64,000 nt of DNA from Dasyornis broadbenti (GCA_013397935.1 VZRN01005628.1:538880-602879), one strand, 5' to 3'. Shown: positions 26,131-37,999, counted from the stretch's first letter. Numbers and translations are program-made. Notes: generated by a model not told the origin, from the letters alone.

Positions 26131-26160
26131 ATGCTAAACTACAGATATGCTAAACTACAA
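26131..26160. repeat. 16-bp-period tandem duplication
   Basis: The 13-mer ATGCTAAACTACA occurs at 26,131-26,143 and again at 26,147-26,159, a perfect two-copy duplication probably from replication slippage. Confidence 0.85.
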
Positions 26161-26239
26161 CCAAACAAACCACCACCCAAAGAACAGCTCTGTAAAATAC
26201 CTTCAGAAACCTAAGTTAAATAAAACAATTCCATTTTGA

Positions 26240-26700
26240 TAATCCACATAAATTACTAACAAAAAAAAAATCCATTTGTTGGTTTAAAAAATAGAACCAC
26301 TACGATTTGGTTAATTTCATAGTGTCTTTGTAAGCTGTTCACGTAAAACCTCCGGTTAAAAGGCAGCCAGTGATGGATGAAACAGGTCTAATTACATATC
26401 TCTTTGTAGGTTTGTCAAATACATAAATATTACACAAAGAAAATGGCTGTGTGATAAATTATAGCAAATTACTATAATAAAAAAAGTTTACTTTTGTTTT
26501 AGATAATCAGTAAATTAATTGTGTTTGTTGCCAATTTAAAAGGTATAATTAGTACTACATCTGTGTCATTTAAATCAGCTAAGCAATTCTCATTGTATCA
26601 TTACTGGAGGAATCTGAAGTGTACTTAATCTATTAGTGATTCACAACGGGGAAGGATTCTCATTAGTGGAAACTTTTGCATAGTCAATAACCAAGAAAAT
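26240..26700. promoter_or_regulatory. candidate conserved noncoding block
   Basis: About 460 bp of complex AT-rich sequence without repeat homology or open frame. It is rich in homeodomain cores: GTCTAATTACAT near 26,386, AAATTAATTGTG near 26,512, GGTATAATTAGTAC near 26,541, ATTAGTGATTC near 26,632 and CATTAGTGG near 26,662. It also has a TTTGCATAG octamer-like site near 26,676. This resembles a developmental enhancer, but sequence composition alone could also generate it. Confidence 0.28.
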
Positions 26701-27255
26701 TAGTAAATAAATAAATGAGTTCTTCACTAACCTATGAATTCCATGTAGGCAAATAAATACTTGCTAGAAGGGTAAACCTCTCAAAAAAATAAATTAGATA
26801 TATATCAAAGCTGGATGTTTGCAAAAGCTACAGACACAAATGTTTTTAAACATTTAATGGAAATTTTGAAAAATCAAATAGATAACTAACATGTTAACAA
26901 ATATATACTAGGCAGAATACAGTTATGTATATCTGTATATGGTATGGACATGGTTTTACCTGTCCTCGCTACCAAATCAGTCATGCATTTAAACCTGGTT
27001 GAAAACTATACAGATTACCACAATTTTAAGGCATTTAAGCTGTTCATAATAGTCTGTTTATGAAAAAGAGGAAGGAGCAAGCAGTGAAGCACATAAATGC
27101 AATATTTCAGTGCACTAAGACAGCCTTACCAGCAAATCTCAGCAGGAACACAGATGGGACGAGACTGAGGGTGCAAGTGACAACCATAGACCATCTTATA
27201 TTTGGCCAGCACCACTTTCTTCCCCCTATGCAAAATCGGCAAATTCATGCAAGTC

Positions 27256-27291
27256 CCATAATCACAGAAGATGCTGAGTTGGAAGGGACCC
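27256..27291 (-). mobile_element. CR1 LINE 3' tail, left half (split by LTR)
   Basis: The plus strand reads CATAATCACAGAAGATGCTG and then TTGGAAGGGACCC, the reverse complement of the avian CR1 3' end with its ATTCTRTG-type terminus. The element therefore lies on the minus strand. It is interrupted after GGGACCC by a solo LTR and resumes at 28,002. Confidence 0.8.
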
Positions 27292-28001
27292 TGTTGGAGG
27301 TTGGGAATTTTTCCATCCTGTGACTAGAGATACCTTAAAGAGCCTTAACGACAGGGTACTTAAGGGACAAAAGACACACTTAAGAGACTAAAAACACAGC
27401 CAGGTGTGGCAAGAGAAGAAAAAGGTGGCTGGCCATTGGCAGACACACACTTGTTCCCAGGACTTATTGGAGGAGAGAGCTGCTGTTTCTTCTTTCCCTT
27501 CACTGCTGCCATGGGAGCTCAGCGCTGCCTGGTTTTTTCTTCCATGCTGGAGTCTCTGCTACCCTTTTGTTCGCTCACCCGCCCGAGTGGACAAGCTCTG
27601 CCGCCCAGTTTGCTGCCCTGAGATTCCCTGCTGCAGCTCCGCTCGCCGTGCAGCCGCCTCGCCCTCAGCTCCGTCCGCCATCACCGAGGAGCTGAGCTCG
27701 CGCCACAGCGCCCCCTGCCGGCCGTGACTGTAACTGCACCAAAGGGGAGGGGCGGTGTCTGGCAGCCCAGACAAAGCTGCCACCGGGTTTCTGGTTTGTT
27801 TATTTGTTATTGCCACTGTTATTGTTGCTTGTTTTCCTCGTTATAGATACCAGTAAAGAACTGTTATTCCTTTTCCCATATCTCTGCCTGAGAGCCTTTG
27901 ATTTCGACGTTATAACAATTTGGAGGGAGAGGGGTCATATCCTCTATTCTAAGGCAGTTTTCCACCTGCCTTAGCAGACGCCTGTCTTCCAAACCAAGAC
28001 A
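27292..28001 (+). mobile_element. solo endogenous-retrovirus LTR with 5-bp target-site duplication
   Basis: A 710-bp insertion starts TGTTGGAGG and ends CAAGACA (TG...CA termini). It is flanked by the direct duplication GACCC at 27,287-27,291 and 28,002-28,006, and the CR1 sequence reads through perfectly once it is removed. Inside are a U3-like region, a CpG-rich block at about 27,570-27,730 typical of a retroviral promoter, a T-rich stretch, and an AGTAAAG polyadenylation-like signal near 27,852. A 'CTGCCTGAGAGCC' U5-like stretch follows. The 5-bp duplication fits ERVL or another 5-bp class. No internal genes remain, so it arose by recombination between two LTRs. ORFs within it are fortuitous. 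Confidence 0.85.
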
Positions 28002-28062
28002 GACCCACAAGGATCATTGAGTCCAACTCCTGGCCCTGCACAGGATACCCCAAGAATCCTGT
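28002..28062 (-). mobile_element. CR1 LINE 3' tail, right half
   Basis: Continues the element left at 27,291. 'ACAAGGATCATTGAGTCCAA' and 'TCCTGGCCCTGCACAGGA' match the reverse complement of the CR1 3' region. Similarity fades after 'CCCCAAGAATC', which marks the 5'-truncated end of this short minus-strand copy. Confidence 0.75.
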
Positions 28063-28670
28063 GGTACCAAGTATCTGTTTTCATCTGGTCTGCAAGGACA
28101 GTAAGAAGACAGACCCCATTGCCAGCTAAAGACCTCAGATGGTTCAAAGCCCATTTGAGTGTGGGCCTCATTGCCCCTTTTCATGTGTGCCATAGAAAAA
28201 ATCATAACATTGCCGAAATGAATCAATTTATCCAACTATTTCAAACTGCTATGCCGCTAACGTGGTCCCAAGTACATTTCTGCATTAGTTACTCTAGGTG
28301 GTTTTTAGGAGGCTAAAGTGCAGAAATATAAGAAAAAAAAATTACAACCAAATAGACATTTTGGGTTCTGCACCTCTCTAAGACAAGATCCATGATCATT
28401 TAGGTTTGCGACTTTTGAACTTGGACCAGACATAAAACTGGAAGATCTAGAATTTTTCAATCTACTCTTCATCTTGTACTGTTTCTTTCTGAAAAAACAG
28501 CATTCCTGTCAAATTGAAAAAAATATTTCATGAAATTTCTGGCTTTGAGCAATCACTGCCTTGACCTTTAAATTCATGTATCTCCAGCAAGCCAAGAGAA
28601 TAAATTCAATAAAACTGACCCATCTAAAAAGCCAAAAATCTAGGAGTCTGACTTCTAAAGAGTGGAAAAA

Positions 28671-28712
28671 ATTAGTATAGTTGAAATTGAAATTAGTATA
28701 GTTGAAATGAAA
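28671..28712. repeat. 21-bp-period tandem duplication
   Basis: ATTAGTATAGTTGAAAT occurs twice (from 28,671 and from 28,692), separated by a few bases. It is a two-copy minisatellite seed beside a poly-A run and has no coding value. Confidence 0.8.
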
Positions 28713-29749
28713 ACTAAAAAAAAAAAAAAGTTTAGTTTGTTTTTTTTTTCCCAAAATTTCCAAGTCTAGTTAAAAGTTAGCAGAGTTGGAAACAAAGACT
28801 ACATGAGTGAAAACAATAATTGAAAAACCCAACAACACAACTCTGCATTTTACTAATAATAATTTCAATTTACTAAAGGTAATAAGCTTGATAGTAGTCT
28901 TTCTAAGCCCTTCTGTCTCAAAATATTCCTGGCAAATAGTAGACATTTTCCTTTTCCTTACCAAGTAGTATAGATTCATTCAGGGTGCTGAAATGAACGT
29001 GAAAAATCAGATTATTATAAACACATGAAAAAACTTCTGTGTAACTAAACCAACCACAAATGATGCCCTTAGTTCTCTAATTTACTTCATGAGAAAAGCC
29101 GGAGATTAAAGCAAATGTTTGTGGAATGGTTCATATTGTCAAAGACTATAAATAGGTTGCAATAAATACAAACAAAATCAGTCTTTTCTTTCAGGCTAGA
29201 ACAGGAAATGAAATACTCTTCCACTTCCCTCAAAAACTGAGGAAAGAAGTTTCCAGAGAAACTAGAGCAGTTTTTGCACCTCATGCCAATTTCAATGACC
29301 AGGCTCCAAGTTAACAGGGGTGTTCTGACTGAGGTGAGGGATTTGGGATCAAACTCTTAGGTCACTTCAGCAGGGTGAAGGTTGCCATGGAAAGCAGAAC
29401 AAGACGAATCAGAGTCCCCACGTGAAAGAAGCCAGGACCAGCTCTGGAGGAAGATGTTGGCTGGTTTGTTCTTTGTTTGAAATCCTGTTTGAATGTGTGT
29501 GTACATGTTGTATATGTCTATGTTTAAAAGGAATAAAACTGGAGACAATTTTGAGGCCTCCCTCAGATCTTTTATATACAAATCTTCCAAGCTACCATTA
29601 AGATATTTAATTGTAAAAAATAAATTTAAAAAAATGCTAACAACACAAAGCTTGTGCTTTGAAAGAGCCCATTTTCTCACTGGACTAACATGCTATTCCT
29701 ATAAGAAATCAAGTGCAATGCTTTTCTCAAGGGCCTTTTGAGTGGATTA

Positions 29750-30215
29750 TTTATTGCTGTTTCCTGTTCAAGTTTTTATGGGCAGGTCAAGTGCCAGAGT
29801 GTTGCTCTGCTCTGTCTGCCAAGAATGATAAAAGCTGGACTCCAGTGTGACAACAGGACCATATCTAATTATTAAAGCAAGCAGTGCACGGATTGCAGAG
29901 GGGTCTCCCCTCCAACCCACTCATCCCTGATTTTACTAATTTAACAGACAACATATTCATGGAACAGTAACCAGCAGGACCAGCAGCTATGCTTATTTAT
30001 AAAGGATTCTTTTCAAATTTCATTTTTCCAATTTTCTCTTTCCTTTCTTTTTAAAAAAGTAAATAAATACAAAAGAATGTATTCTCTCTTCTTCCAATTT
30101 AATCATATAGTGGCAATGGGGACTAAAGCTCTCTTTCACAGCCATGAGCGCGTCGCAGTCATGCTGCTCCGCTTGAATCCCCCATGCTGTGCTGTCAGTG
30201 ACCTTAGTGGTGACC
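29750..30215. promoter_or_regulatory. candidate conserved noncoding block
   Basis: Complex sequence without transposon homology. It has an AATTATTAAAG core near 29,868, a TATTCATGG core near 29,950, a CTTATTTATAAAG stretch near 29,992 and a CpG-bearing stretch (GAGCGCGTCGCAG) at about 30,147. On the minus strand about 60 codons are open leftward-to-rightward across 30,030-30,220, but no splice donor frames them, so I favour a regulatory reading over an exon. Motif-based inference only. Confidence 0.25.
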
Positions 30216-30423
30216 TGAAGTAATGGTTATATTTCTTTTTCTTTTTTTTGTCCTTAGGAGTAACAATTCAGCCTCTGTATTCTAGGCATTAGTTCTGTGC
30301 TTCTAGTACTGAACAGAGACCAATCATTACACCAGTGAGCATTTGTTACATCTTCTTACACAGTCAGGTTTTCAATGCAAGTTCATTTGAACACAGACAC
30401 AACATGTACAGCCCATGATTTAC

Positions 30424-30540
30424 CTAAGGTGTCAAAGCCAGGGGTAAATTTATCTTCCTTGAGCACAGCAGTAAAGTGGATCATTTGCTTCCCATGGTAA
30501 TCAGTCCCACAACTGGGAGACTTTTGAAGAGGTTCACTTA
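30424..30540 (-). CDS. possible internal exon (minus strand), unidentified
   Basis: On the minus strand an acceptor (CTCTTATTTAG) precedes 30,540 and a donor (CTTAG/GTAAAT) follows 30,424. The 117-nt interval is open in one frame, including the stretch HGKQMIHFTAVLKEDKFTPG. A second AAG acceptor 4 nt downstream would change the entry phase. The residue mix is protein-like and I recognise no family. The entry phase does not match the neighbouring candidates unless the alternative acceptor or a missing exon is invoked. Confidence 0.25.
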
Positions 30541-30999
30541 CTAAATAAGAGCTTTCGTGGAAGAACATCAACTATTCCAGACAACATTCAGTCCCATACT
30601 ATATAATGAAAATTGTCATACACATTTACATTTGCAATGAATACAAAAAAATGAAAAACAAATGCAAATAAAACAGAAGCCTTGCAAAACTTAAAAGGGC
30701 TTCCGAGTCCCAAAGTTTTTCTAATATTGTGAACTTTTTTCACCTCTGGGTTTTCCATTAATTCTGTGCTTCTTTGGGAAGTTCAGAAGAAAAGTAAGCT
30801 AAAAATGTATCTCTTTTAAAACATCTAATGCTTCATGTTGGATGAAAGCAAGCAGAGCCTCTGCAGATGTACATATTAATGAAGATTCAACTGGGAGGCA
30901 GGTGCATATAAGAACCATATGGAATGGGACAAGAGTAAACACAGTAAGTGCACAACACAGATCTAGATACAATGGAATTTAATCCTTTTTATACTCATA

Positions 31000-33900
31000 A
31001 CATTCCCCAGAAAAATATACTCAAACATTCAAAATTTAGTACATATAGCTTATATTTGTTCTCCAAACCATGATCTGAGAATAGTGATAAAGACTATATT
31101 CTTTTTATCAAAATGGTAGCACTTATGGATAACGTTTTGGTTATTAAAAATCTGACGTACTAAACTAAATTTGAAAGCAGGATAAGAGACTACTTTTTCA
31201 TGTGTGAAAGATTACATTATGTCAGAAACAGAGAAAAAACTGTCTTAATAAATACTTCAGTGGATGCCATTTTAACATCAGAGGTTAAAAGTGTGAGTAT
31301 TTTGTGGATCTGAAATATAAGCGGTCATATTCAAAATTACAGATAAGGGATCTGGGCAGAAAAAAAACAGGATAGGAGCTGAGTCTGTTCCCTTGATGCT
31401 CTGTGTCATTTTCAACTTATATTTCAAAAATAAACTAAAAATAATAAGAATGTAAATTTTGTTGCCTCTCTGCAAAGGAACTGGGAAAAGTGAAGTAAGA
31501 CTGCAGTGTATATGTAATAAAAATCAAGTATAAATCAATTCTTTGAATTTAAATTGGAAGACAAACAGTGCTGAGTTACTACTCGGCAATAACCACAATA
31601 ACTATAATTATGGTAGGTGTTTCCTCAGGAGAGAACACTTCTAAAACACTACCCTGGAAAACAGGTACTTTGCATATTGCAGAAATAAATGGGTAAATTT
31701 TTTCCACAATGAAGTAGCGCTCTTTTGCAAATATTTTTGTGCTTTATTTCTTTAATATATTCTTTGTTAATGGCGTTAACTCTGTGCTTTGAACAGGAAG
31801 GAAGATACATTCTTCATCTTTATTCTCTTTACACATTCCAAAAAAGCTAGAGTGACTTGTTTTTTTACCTACTGGTATAAAATGAGCAAAAAAAAAATCA
31901 CACAACCAAACACAGAAAAAACCCCTACACAACAGTCAAGAAGAGAGGAGAACTTAGCCAGCAAGATTAGAAGCTGGCAAATTTGAAATAGAGATTCTTC
32001 CTCCTTCTCTTATCTGCTAGGTGCTGATAAGATGTGCATGATGCCAGTTACCATGGAAAATGTTTTACCTGGAGTACTAAAAGAGATCAAGGCCTCCAAA
32101 CGATGAATATGGGATGATTGCTGCATAGTCAGACAAAAGGCCAAGTACTCTGGCATAGCAGAAGGCAGCTACTCAGGACAATAAAGGCAAGGAGGATTCC
32201 AGTATTGGTATCCCATTTGACAGAGTACTGTAACCATCAGCGTTGCCTTGCTCAGAGTCAGCTGGGTTGCGATAAGACAGGACGAGTGCCGCTGTGTGAG
32301 GCCATCTGAAAGTGTGCCATTTATGGGGAAGACGAGTTAAAGTTGGGCTGGTGACAGAAAACAGCTTACCAGGGGATGCAGGAGACTTGTGGGGCTGATT
32401 TCTGGGAGACCTCTGCAGGAAGACAGCTTGGTTAAACTCAACAGAATAAAACTTGGCAGTACCTGAGAGTACTTTTATTTTTATTCCTACACAGAGGGCA
32501 AACAGCAGGCAAAGACAGACAAGAACTAAAACAATGGCTGAGCTAAACACCTCAAAGATGTTTCAGGTAGAACTCTTTATAAAGCCTAAGTGGCCCAAGG
32601 GCCACTGTGATATCTACCAATAACACCTCTTCTCTTAAAAATGCACTTAAGCAAAACAAGTAGATAAAGCCTGTCATGTACTTCTGCTACAGAACTACGT
32701 TTTTAAACCGCTGATTAGTCAAGATAAACCCGAATTTCAAGCATCCAGTTTTCATCTCAGAAGAAGTAGTTTGGTCTTAATGGGCTGAACATCCTTGAAT
32801 TTAAGAGAAACACTGCCCTTCTTCACCCAATAACTGTTATTTAATGCCCAGTATGGCAATGACCTTCTCTCAGGATTTTATGTGAACATTAGTATGTTTT
32901 CATCACCCAGTTAGGCAAACTTCTTAAAGGATAAGAATCACTAGGAGGAAAGAGACCCCCATTTTGGTATGAAAACCTAGCCCCCTAAAATGCAAGGTGA
33001 CCTTGTTATTTGTAAACTATGCTTGCCTACTATGATAAATTATGGAGCAGATAATGTGAGACACAATTGTTTCATTTCATTTGCTGCCATCTTGGTCCAG
33101 AACTGCTTGATTTCAAAACATCCTTGTTTCCAATAGAAAGATGAAACATCTATATGGACACAAAATATTTCCTAAAACAGGAGTGATGAAGCATGATATT
33201 TGGTTTTATTTTGTCACAATAAATAGATAAAAAAAGACCAACTGAGCTACCTCATATATCTCACTGAACTTTTTGGATCATTCCCTATATGCATTCAAAG
33301 TGATTTTTCCAGTCTAGCTATTAATGTCCCCAGCAATATGAACTTCCACCACTTCCCTTGCAAAGTACATAATAGTCTGATAAAACCTTTTATGTAAAGA
33401 TAATTTAGAACAGACATCAGGAAAAGCAGATTTTATTTCGTAGTCATCTCATTGCATCTCACCCTCAGCTATTTATCTTCCTCTATAATGCTTTCTATGC
33501 TCTGAGAGATGGTGAACGTGATTTGTCCCACTTAGGTAACCAAGTTGCATTTTGGGGCCTGGATTTTTCATGCATTTTGTAGTTGGTTTCTTCTGGAAGT
33601 GGAGAAAGCCATTTTGTCTAAGGTGCCGCAAACAACAGGCTGCTCCAGCTCTTTTGGAACACATGCTGAAGAGTCTCTGAATAGACGTGACATGAGTGCA
33701 CCTGCAGTGGGTGCCCACTGAAGGCTCAGTTGCAAGAGATGAGCCCTACACACATCCAGAGAACACAAATTTTACAAAAGGGTTTGTGCGTGAAACTTGT
33801 AAATTGCTGATGTGCCACTAACCAGTGTGCCAGTGAGTACATGGAGCCTGAATGCCACAGCTTCATAAGGACAAGAAGGCATTGAATACAACACAGGTAA

Positions 33901-34640
33901 CTTTTTGTGTGTAGAGTGTGCACAAGCACATGCATAGATATATTTGAGGTCTTATTGCAAAGTAAATCTTAAATTAGACACTTATATTGCAATGCCAGCC
34001 AGCAGTGAACTGTGCAAAATAAGTGAAGCTGTTCTGTGAAGTGCCTGTGCACAAGCACATCCAGTGTTAGGTGAGAGCACCAAGGCTACACAGACTTTGT
34101 GCTTTTGCACTACAGAACCTGCCACAAAATCTACCCTAATCTACCCAAAATCTACAGAAAACTGTGTTCCAGAGTCTAGAAGATTTAATTTTTTAAAATA
34201 CAAACTATGTTCCCTAGCTCTTCCCAGTCACCAAGACAGCTTAGGCAGTCCTTATTCAACTGGTAGCTCAGTGCATTGGGTGGATATATTTATTTGCATG
34301 GCTATGCTACAAAACCAATCAAGAAAGAAAAAACAAACAACCAAACATATATTTTTTCCTCTGTTCCATAGAGTCACTTTTTCAGCCAGATCTGTTCTTT
34401 TACTAAAGTCAGCTACAATGAAAAAGCAGAGATGAGTTGCCAAAGTAAAGGCTGCTTAAGTGTTGCTGCTGTGTGTGTGTAGCACAGTCTTAGATAAAAA
34501 TATATGTATGCTGAAATATATAAATATGTCTGTGTAGGTATGTGTGATACGTATATATCTATGCATATACAAGTATGTCTGTACCAATTTACACACAGTA
34601 TAAAAAATTAAAACTATTTTAAACCAATTTGTCAGGCCCC
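31000..34640. other. noncoding stretch
   Basis: No supported gene. The 125-codon minus-strand frame at 32,173-32,550 begins with a hydrophobic leader-like run but has no splice or codon-bias support. It lies in sequence with an AATAAAAATAAAA motif on the minus strand, so an unrecognised LTR fragment is possible. At 34,480-34,575 there is a TA/TG-rich low-complexity stretch. Confidence 0.45.
33300..33430 (-). mobile_element. possible ancient CR1/L3-type fragment
   Basis: 'ACTTCCACCACTTCCCTTGC' followed by a stretch resembling 'taacagactgataaaacctttt' parallels the reverse complement of ancient CR1-like 3' sequences. It is highly diverged, with vague borders and no reading frame. Confidence 0.25.
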
Positions 34641-34675
34641 CTAGTCTTAATACTTGCACTGTAACAGACCTTTAC

Positions 34676-34792
34676 CTCAATAGCAGCGTTAGCTCTGCAG
34701 GCTCATCCCCGTTCCACTCTTTTTCCTCCATTCCCAATTTCCACAGTTTCTGAAGAAACTCGGTATGTTTGCAATCAAACTTTACAAAGTTG
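34676..34792 (-). CDS. possible internal exon (minus strand), unidentified
   Basis: A minus-strand acceptor (TTTCCTCTGGACTTCATCAG) precedes 34,792 and a good donor (TTGAG/GTAAAG) follows 34,676. The 117 nt are open in one frame for 38 residues, beginning NFVKFDCKHTEFLQKLWKLG and continuing with an acidic stretch ending in four leucines and a threonine. Codons such as GAG, CTG, AAG and ACG give better coding character than the AT-rich flanks. It would enter and leave in phase 2. The frame also stays open for ten codons upstream of the acceptor. I do not recognise the family. This is one of the two better exon candidates. Confidence 0.35.
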
Positions 34793-35429
34793 CTGATGAA
34801 GTCCAGAGGAAACCAAAATACTTATACAGTGCTTTATCTGCATATTAAAAAGGTAAAAGAAACAAACCCCACCCAAACGTTTTGCCTGCGAGAATAAGGA
34901 AAGTCTTGGAAGGTTCGTATTCAGGTCAACACGTTTACAAAATATCTGACAATATCATCCTGACCTCTACTGGAAACCCTCAGCACATGCAGGATAAAAC
35001 GTGGAACATCAGCAAACACAGAACCAATAATTTAGAGATGAAATAAGTACTTCCCAGGATCTTTTCTACCTTAATTACAAGACACTACAGGTAATAGTAG
35101 AAGAGAGCTACAATACTACCAGAAACTAAAGAGGATGTAAAAAAAAAAAAAAATACTTTGCAATGTTCAAATAAGCTCACCTCTTCAGTTGGGTTATATC
35201 TTCTACAACTATATATAGGGCTTAGTTGTTGCACTTGCTTTTAATCTGATCAGTTATCTGTATTCATTTTTGAATGTCCATCAAGGTAATAAAAAAAAAG
35301 TCAGAACAGGTACAAATATTTCCATCATATCACGAGCTCCTAAAGCCCTTAGAACATTAATCTGAAGTTCAAAGTGGCATTCAGAAATAGGCAAGAAAAT
35401 GATCCTCTGCTAAAATCTCAGGTACTTAC

Positions 35430-35500
35430 AAAAGAATTATTAACCCTTCCACGTTCATACCACAAATCACAAATGCTGCATAATTCCCTTATGACAAATC
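35430..35500 (-). CDS. possible internal exon (minus strand), unidentified
   Basis: The minus strand shows a strong acceptor (TTTTCTAACCTCTTCCAG) before 35,500 and a near-perfect donor (TTTT/GTAAGTACC) after 35,430. Only one of three frames is open. It encodes 23 residues including IRELCSICDLWYERGRV, a Cys-rich charged stretch. Entry is phase 1 and exit phase 0. It lies 0.6 kb upstream of the candidate at 34,676-34,792, but the phases do not join directly, so another exon or a wrong border is implied. No family recognised. Confidence 0.33.
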
Positions 35501-35916
35501 CTGGAAGAGGTTAGAAAACTTAGAGCCTGGAAACTGCAATTGAAATATGTAGTTCTGCATTTCAATGCAACCACATAATTTGCTAATACGTTAGGAATGA
35601 TATCAAACCTCCTGAAATGGTTGCATTAAGCTCACTACTTTTCTCAGTACATAAAAGCAATATAAGCCTGCAAGCAGCTCATAAAACTTTTCTAATATTT
35701 TGAGCTCTTTTGGTAATTGCTAAAGCAATTGCTATAGGTGAATCAAATTTAGAATTGTTCCACTCTGCTTGTATCAGACACATAGAAAGACAGAGCTCAC
35801 TGTCCCAGGTGGGGCTGCTCTTGCAAAATCAGTACACACCAGGTGTGGTCTCAGCTGGTGCAAACCATGGCAGCTCCAGGGATCCATGAGAAGACAGATA
35901 CTCAATGTAGATGTAA

Positions 35917-36326
35917 GTCCAGTGAGAGGCAGCTGAGGGAGCTGGGATTGTTCAGCCTAGAGAAAAGAAGTCTTGGGGACACCTTGTCACTCTCTACAAC
36001 TACCTGAAAGGCAGGTGTAGAGGGATGGGGATCAGTCTCTTCTCCCAGGCAATCAATGACAGGAAAAGAGGACATGGCCTCAAGCTGCACCAGGGAAGGT
36101 TGAGGTTGGACACCAGGAGGAACTTCTTCCAATAGAAAGGATTGCCAAACATTGGAATGGGCTGTCCAGAGAAGTGGGGGAGTCATCCTTCAATGGAGAT
36201 GTTCAAGAAATGACTAGACATAGCACTTGGTGCCATGTTCTTATTGACAAGATGGAGATCAAAAGTTGAACTCGGTGATTCGGAGATCTTTTTCAACCGA
36301 AATGATTCTGTTATTCTGTGAATGTG
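35917..36326 (+). mobile_element. CR1 LINE, 5'-truncated copy with intact 3' end
   Basis: The segment carries the classic CR1 3' region in order: GGGAGCTGGGATTGTTCAGC near 35,938, ACTACCTGAAAGGCAGGTG near 35,999, 'GGTTGAGGTTGGACACCAGG' near 36,099, and the terminal ATGATTCTGTTATTCTGTG run ending near 36,322. It is 5'-truncated, as is usual. A small internal deletion near 35,922 joins a GTCCAG motif to downstream sequence. Stops and indels abolish any reading frame, so the ORFs on either strand here are fortuitous. Confidence 0.9.
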
Positions 36327-37439
36327 AGGAGCAGCAAAGGGAAGATCCTACAGTAATGCACACGCAGAGCAGCTGAAACCAGTCTCCAACCACACAGAGA
36401 AATGTGTACTCTGCATCAAAGCCACCTGAAGCCAGCTGGACCATGCAACAACACAAAATCTTGACATAGCACAGCACATAGGGCTGTTAGAAAAACTATG
36501 GCTTGGCCTGGTGCAGAAACCAAAGAGCAAGACAGACAGCAAGAACCTTTCTAATAGGGGCATTTGACAAGAATAGCATTGAAATCAGGAATATTTTAAC
36601 AGAATGGAATGATTGGATGTAACTTAATATTTAAATGGCACATGCTTGAAAGAGCTCATATTGGTGCATGCCCAAACTCTGCATGTTCTCCCACAGACAA
36701 ATTTAGCACTTTGAAGACTGAACTGGGAGTGGTGGGATCTCCTTCCTACCCTTACAATTTATGGAGCATCTCACATGCCAGCTTTCTTCTTACATAACAT
36801 AAGGTGATAAATCTGCTTGACGCAAATCAGTTATGGAAGAACACAAGCTTACTAAATGCATCTTCAAATCAAGGGCAGGATTCTCCCTCAGTACTAGATC
36901 AAAAGCTCAAGTTATATTTGAGCTCTAATGAGAAGTAGCCTTATTTATTGGTGGTTGGGGCATAGGGCCAACCTTCTGTGTTCCAAATCTGTAGCATACC
37001 AAATTCTTTACAGTTTTGAATAAGTCTGTGGCTCCATTTCTCCATCTCATAAATAGGGATTATAGTGTTTGGTTACCTCATAATAGCCTCAGAATAATAT
37101 ATTAAATACAACACAGAAGGATTATATAAGTTCCTATACTACAGATTTTGCCATCTAAATCTGCAAGTTTTCAGATCCCATTGAAAAGAAAGCATGGGAA
37201 AAGATGTGAACCAGAAAAATAAAGTGATTCTTACATTAGAATAACACAACTTCACATCTGATGGGTTACATAAAAACATTCATAAGGGAGAGTCAGAGAG
37301 ACCCTTGTTTCTCTAGGAGGCTTATCAATAGAAGAAAACCAAACAACCCCCAAATGACAGGCAACGAAAAAGGTTATTCAGACTTGATTCTTTCTATATC
37401 TGCTCATTTCATTCACAACAGCTATTTCTTTCAGAAAAT

Positions 37440-37950
37440 TATGCCTTCAGCAACCCACAGAGCCCCACGCCCCTGAGGATATGGCTTGCTCTGCATGCCT
37501 CTACCCCTCATGCTCCAGAGGGAGTGATTCCTGAGGGAACCCACTGGGAAACAACAACAAAGCCAAATATTGGCCTTTGAGGGATGCAGCAGGCACACTG
37601 TGGCTCTCCATGGAGCCACAGGTCATTCCAGAAGGCACTACGGACAGGTATTAGTGCCAAGAGGAGGGAATACACCTGGGAGCAGCTCTGCATGCTGCAC
37701 CAAAGGCTTGAGGGCAGACTCCCAATGTGCATCTATGGCCCCATAGCTGGCATTCCTGTAGAGCCAGGCGGTAAGAGAGGCTTTCCACTTTCTGCCCTAT
37801 GTAAGTACAAGGAGACTTGGAGCCAAGCATGACTTTCCCAAAGGACCTGCATGGTGATGTGCTAAGCACAGACCTGGAGCTGGGGATCTGGAAGATCTGG
37901 GAGAAATATCCAGTGTGAGCCGGCCACACAAGTTATGCACAGGCACCAGA
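37440..37950. other. GC-richer block with overlapping open frames, unidentified
   Basis: This 0.5-kb block is noticeably richer in G and C than its neighbours. It has open frames on both strands: plus 37,584-37,832 (82 codons) and minus 37,651-37,929 (92 codons). The plus frame has GC-ending codons over ISAKRREYTWEQLCMLHQRL and meets a donor-like GGCG/GTAAGA near 37,770. It could be a decayed repeat, a pseudogene fragment or an exon. I recognise neither a protein family nor a transposon, and multi-frame openness argues for composition. Confidence 0.3.
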
Positions 37951-37999
37951 TTTCCAATGGAGTACAAGCAGGTGCTAAATCCATATGTTCTTAATAACA

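Noticed and set aside
27404..27816. ORFs of 71-107 codons on both strands around 27.4-27.8 kb
   Set aside because: They lie wholly inside the solo LTR and reflect its GC-rich promoter region. LTRs of this kind do not encode proteins.
32173..32550. 125-codon minus-strand ORF with a hydrophobic N-terminus resembling a signal peptide
   Set aside because: No codon bias, splice sites or start context. ORFs of this length are expected by chance in a 64-kb AT-rich window, and the minus strand carries LTR-like AATAAA-rich sequence.
35280..35410. Protein-like minus-strand frame just left of the 35.43-35.50 kb candidate exon
   Set aside because: It is in a different frame and separated only by about 20 nt from a strong GTAAGT donor, too short for an intron, and it has no usable donor of its own.
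35902..36186. 94-codon minus-strand ORF
   Set aside because: Antisense to a plus-strand CR1 copy, so it is a by-product of the repeat.
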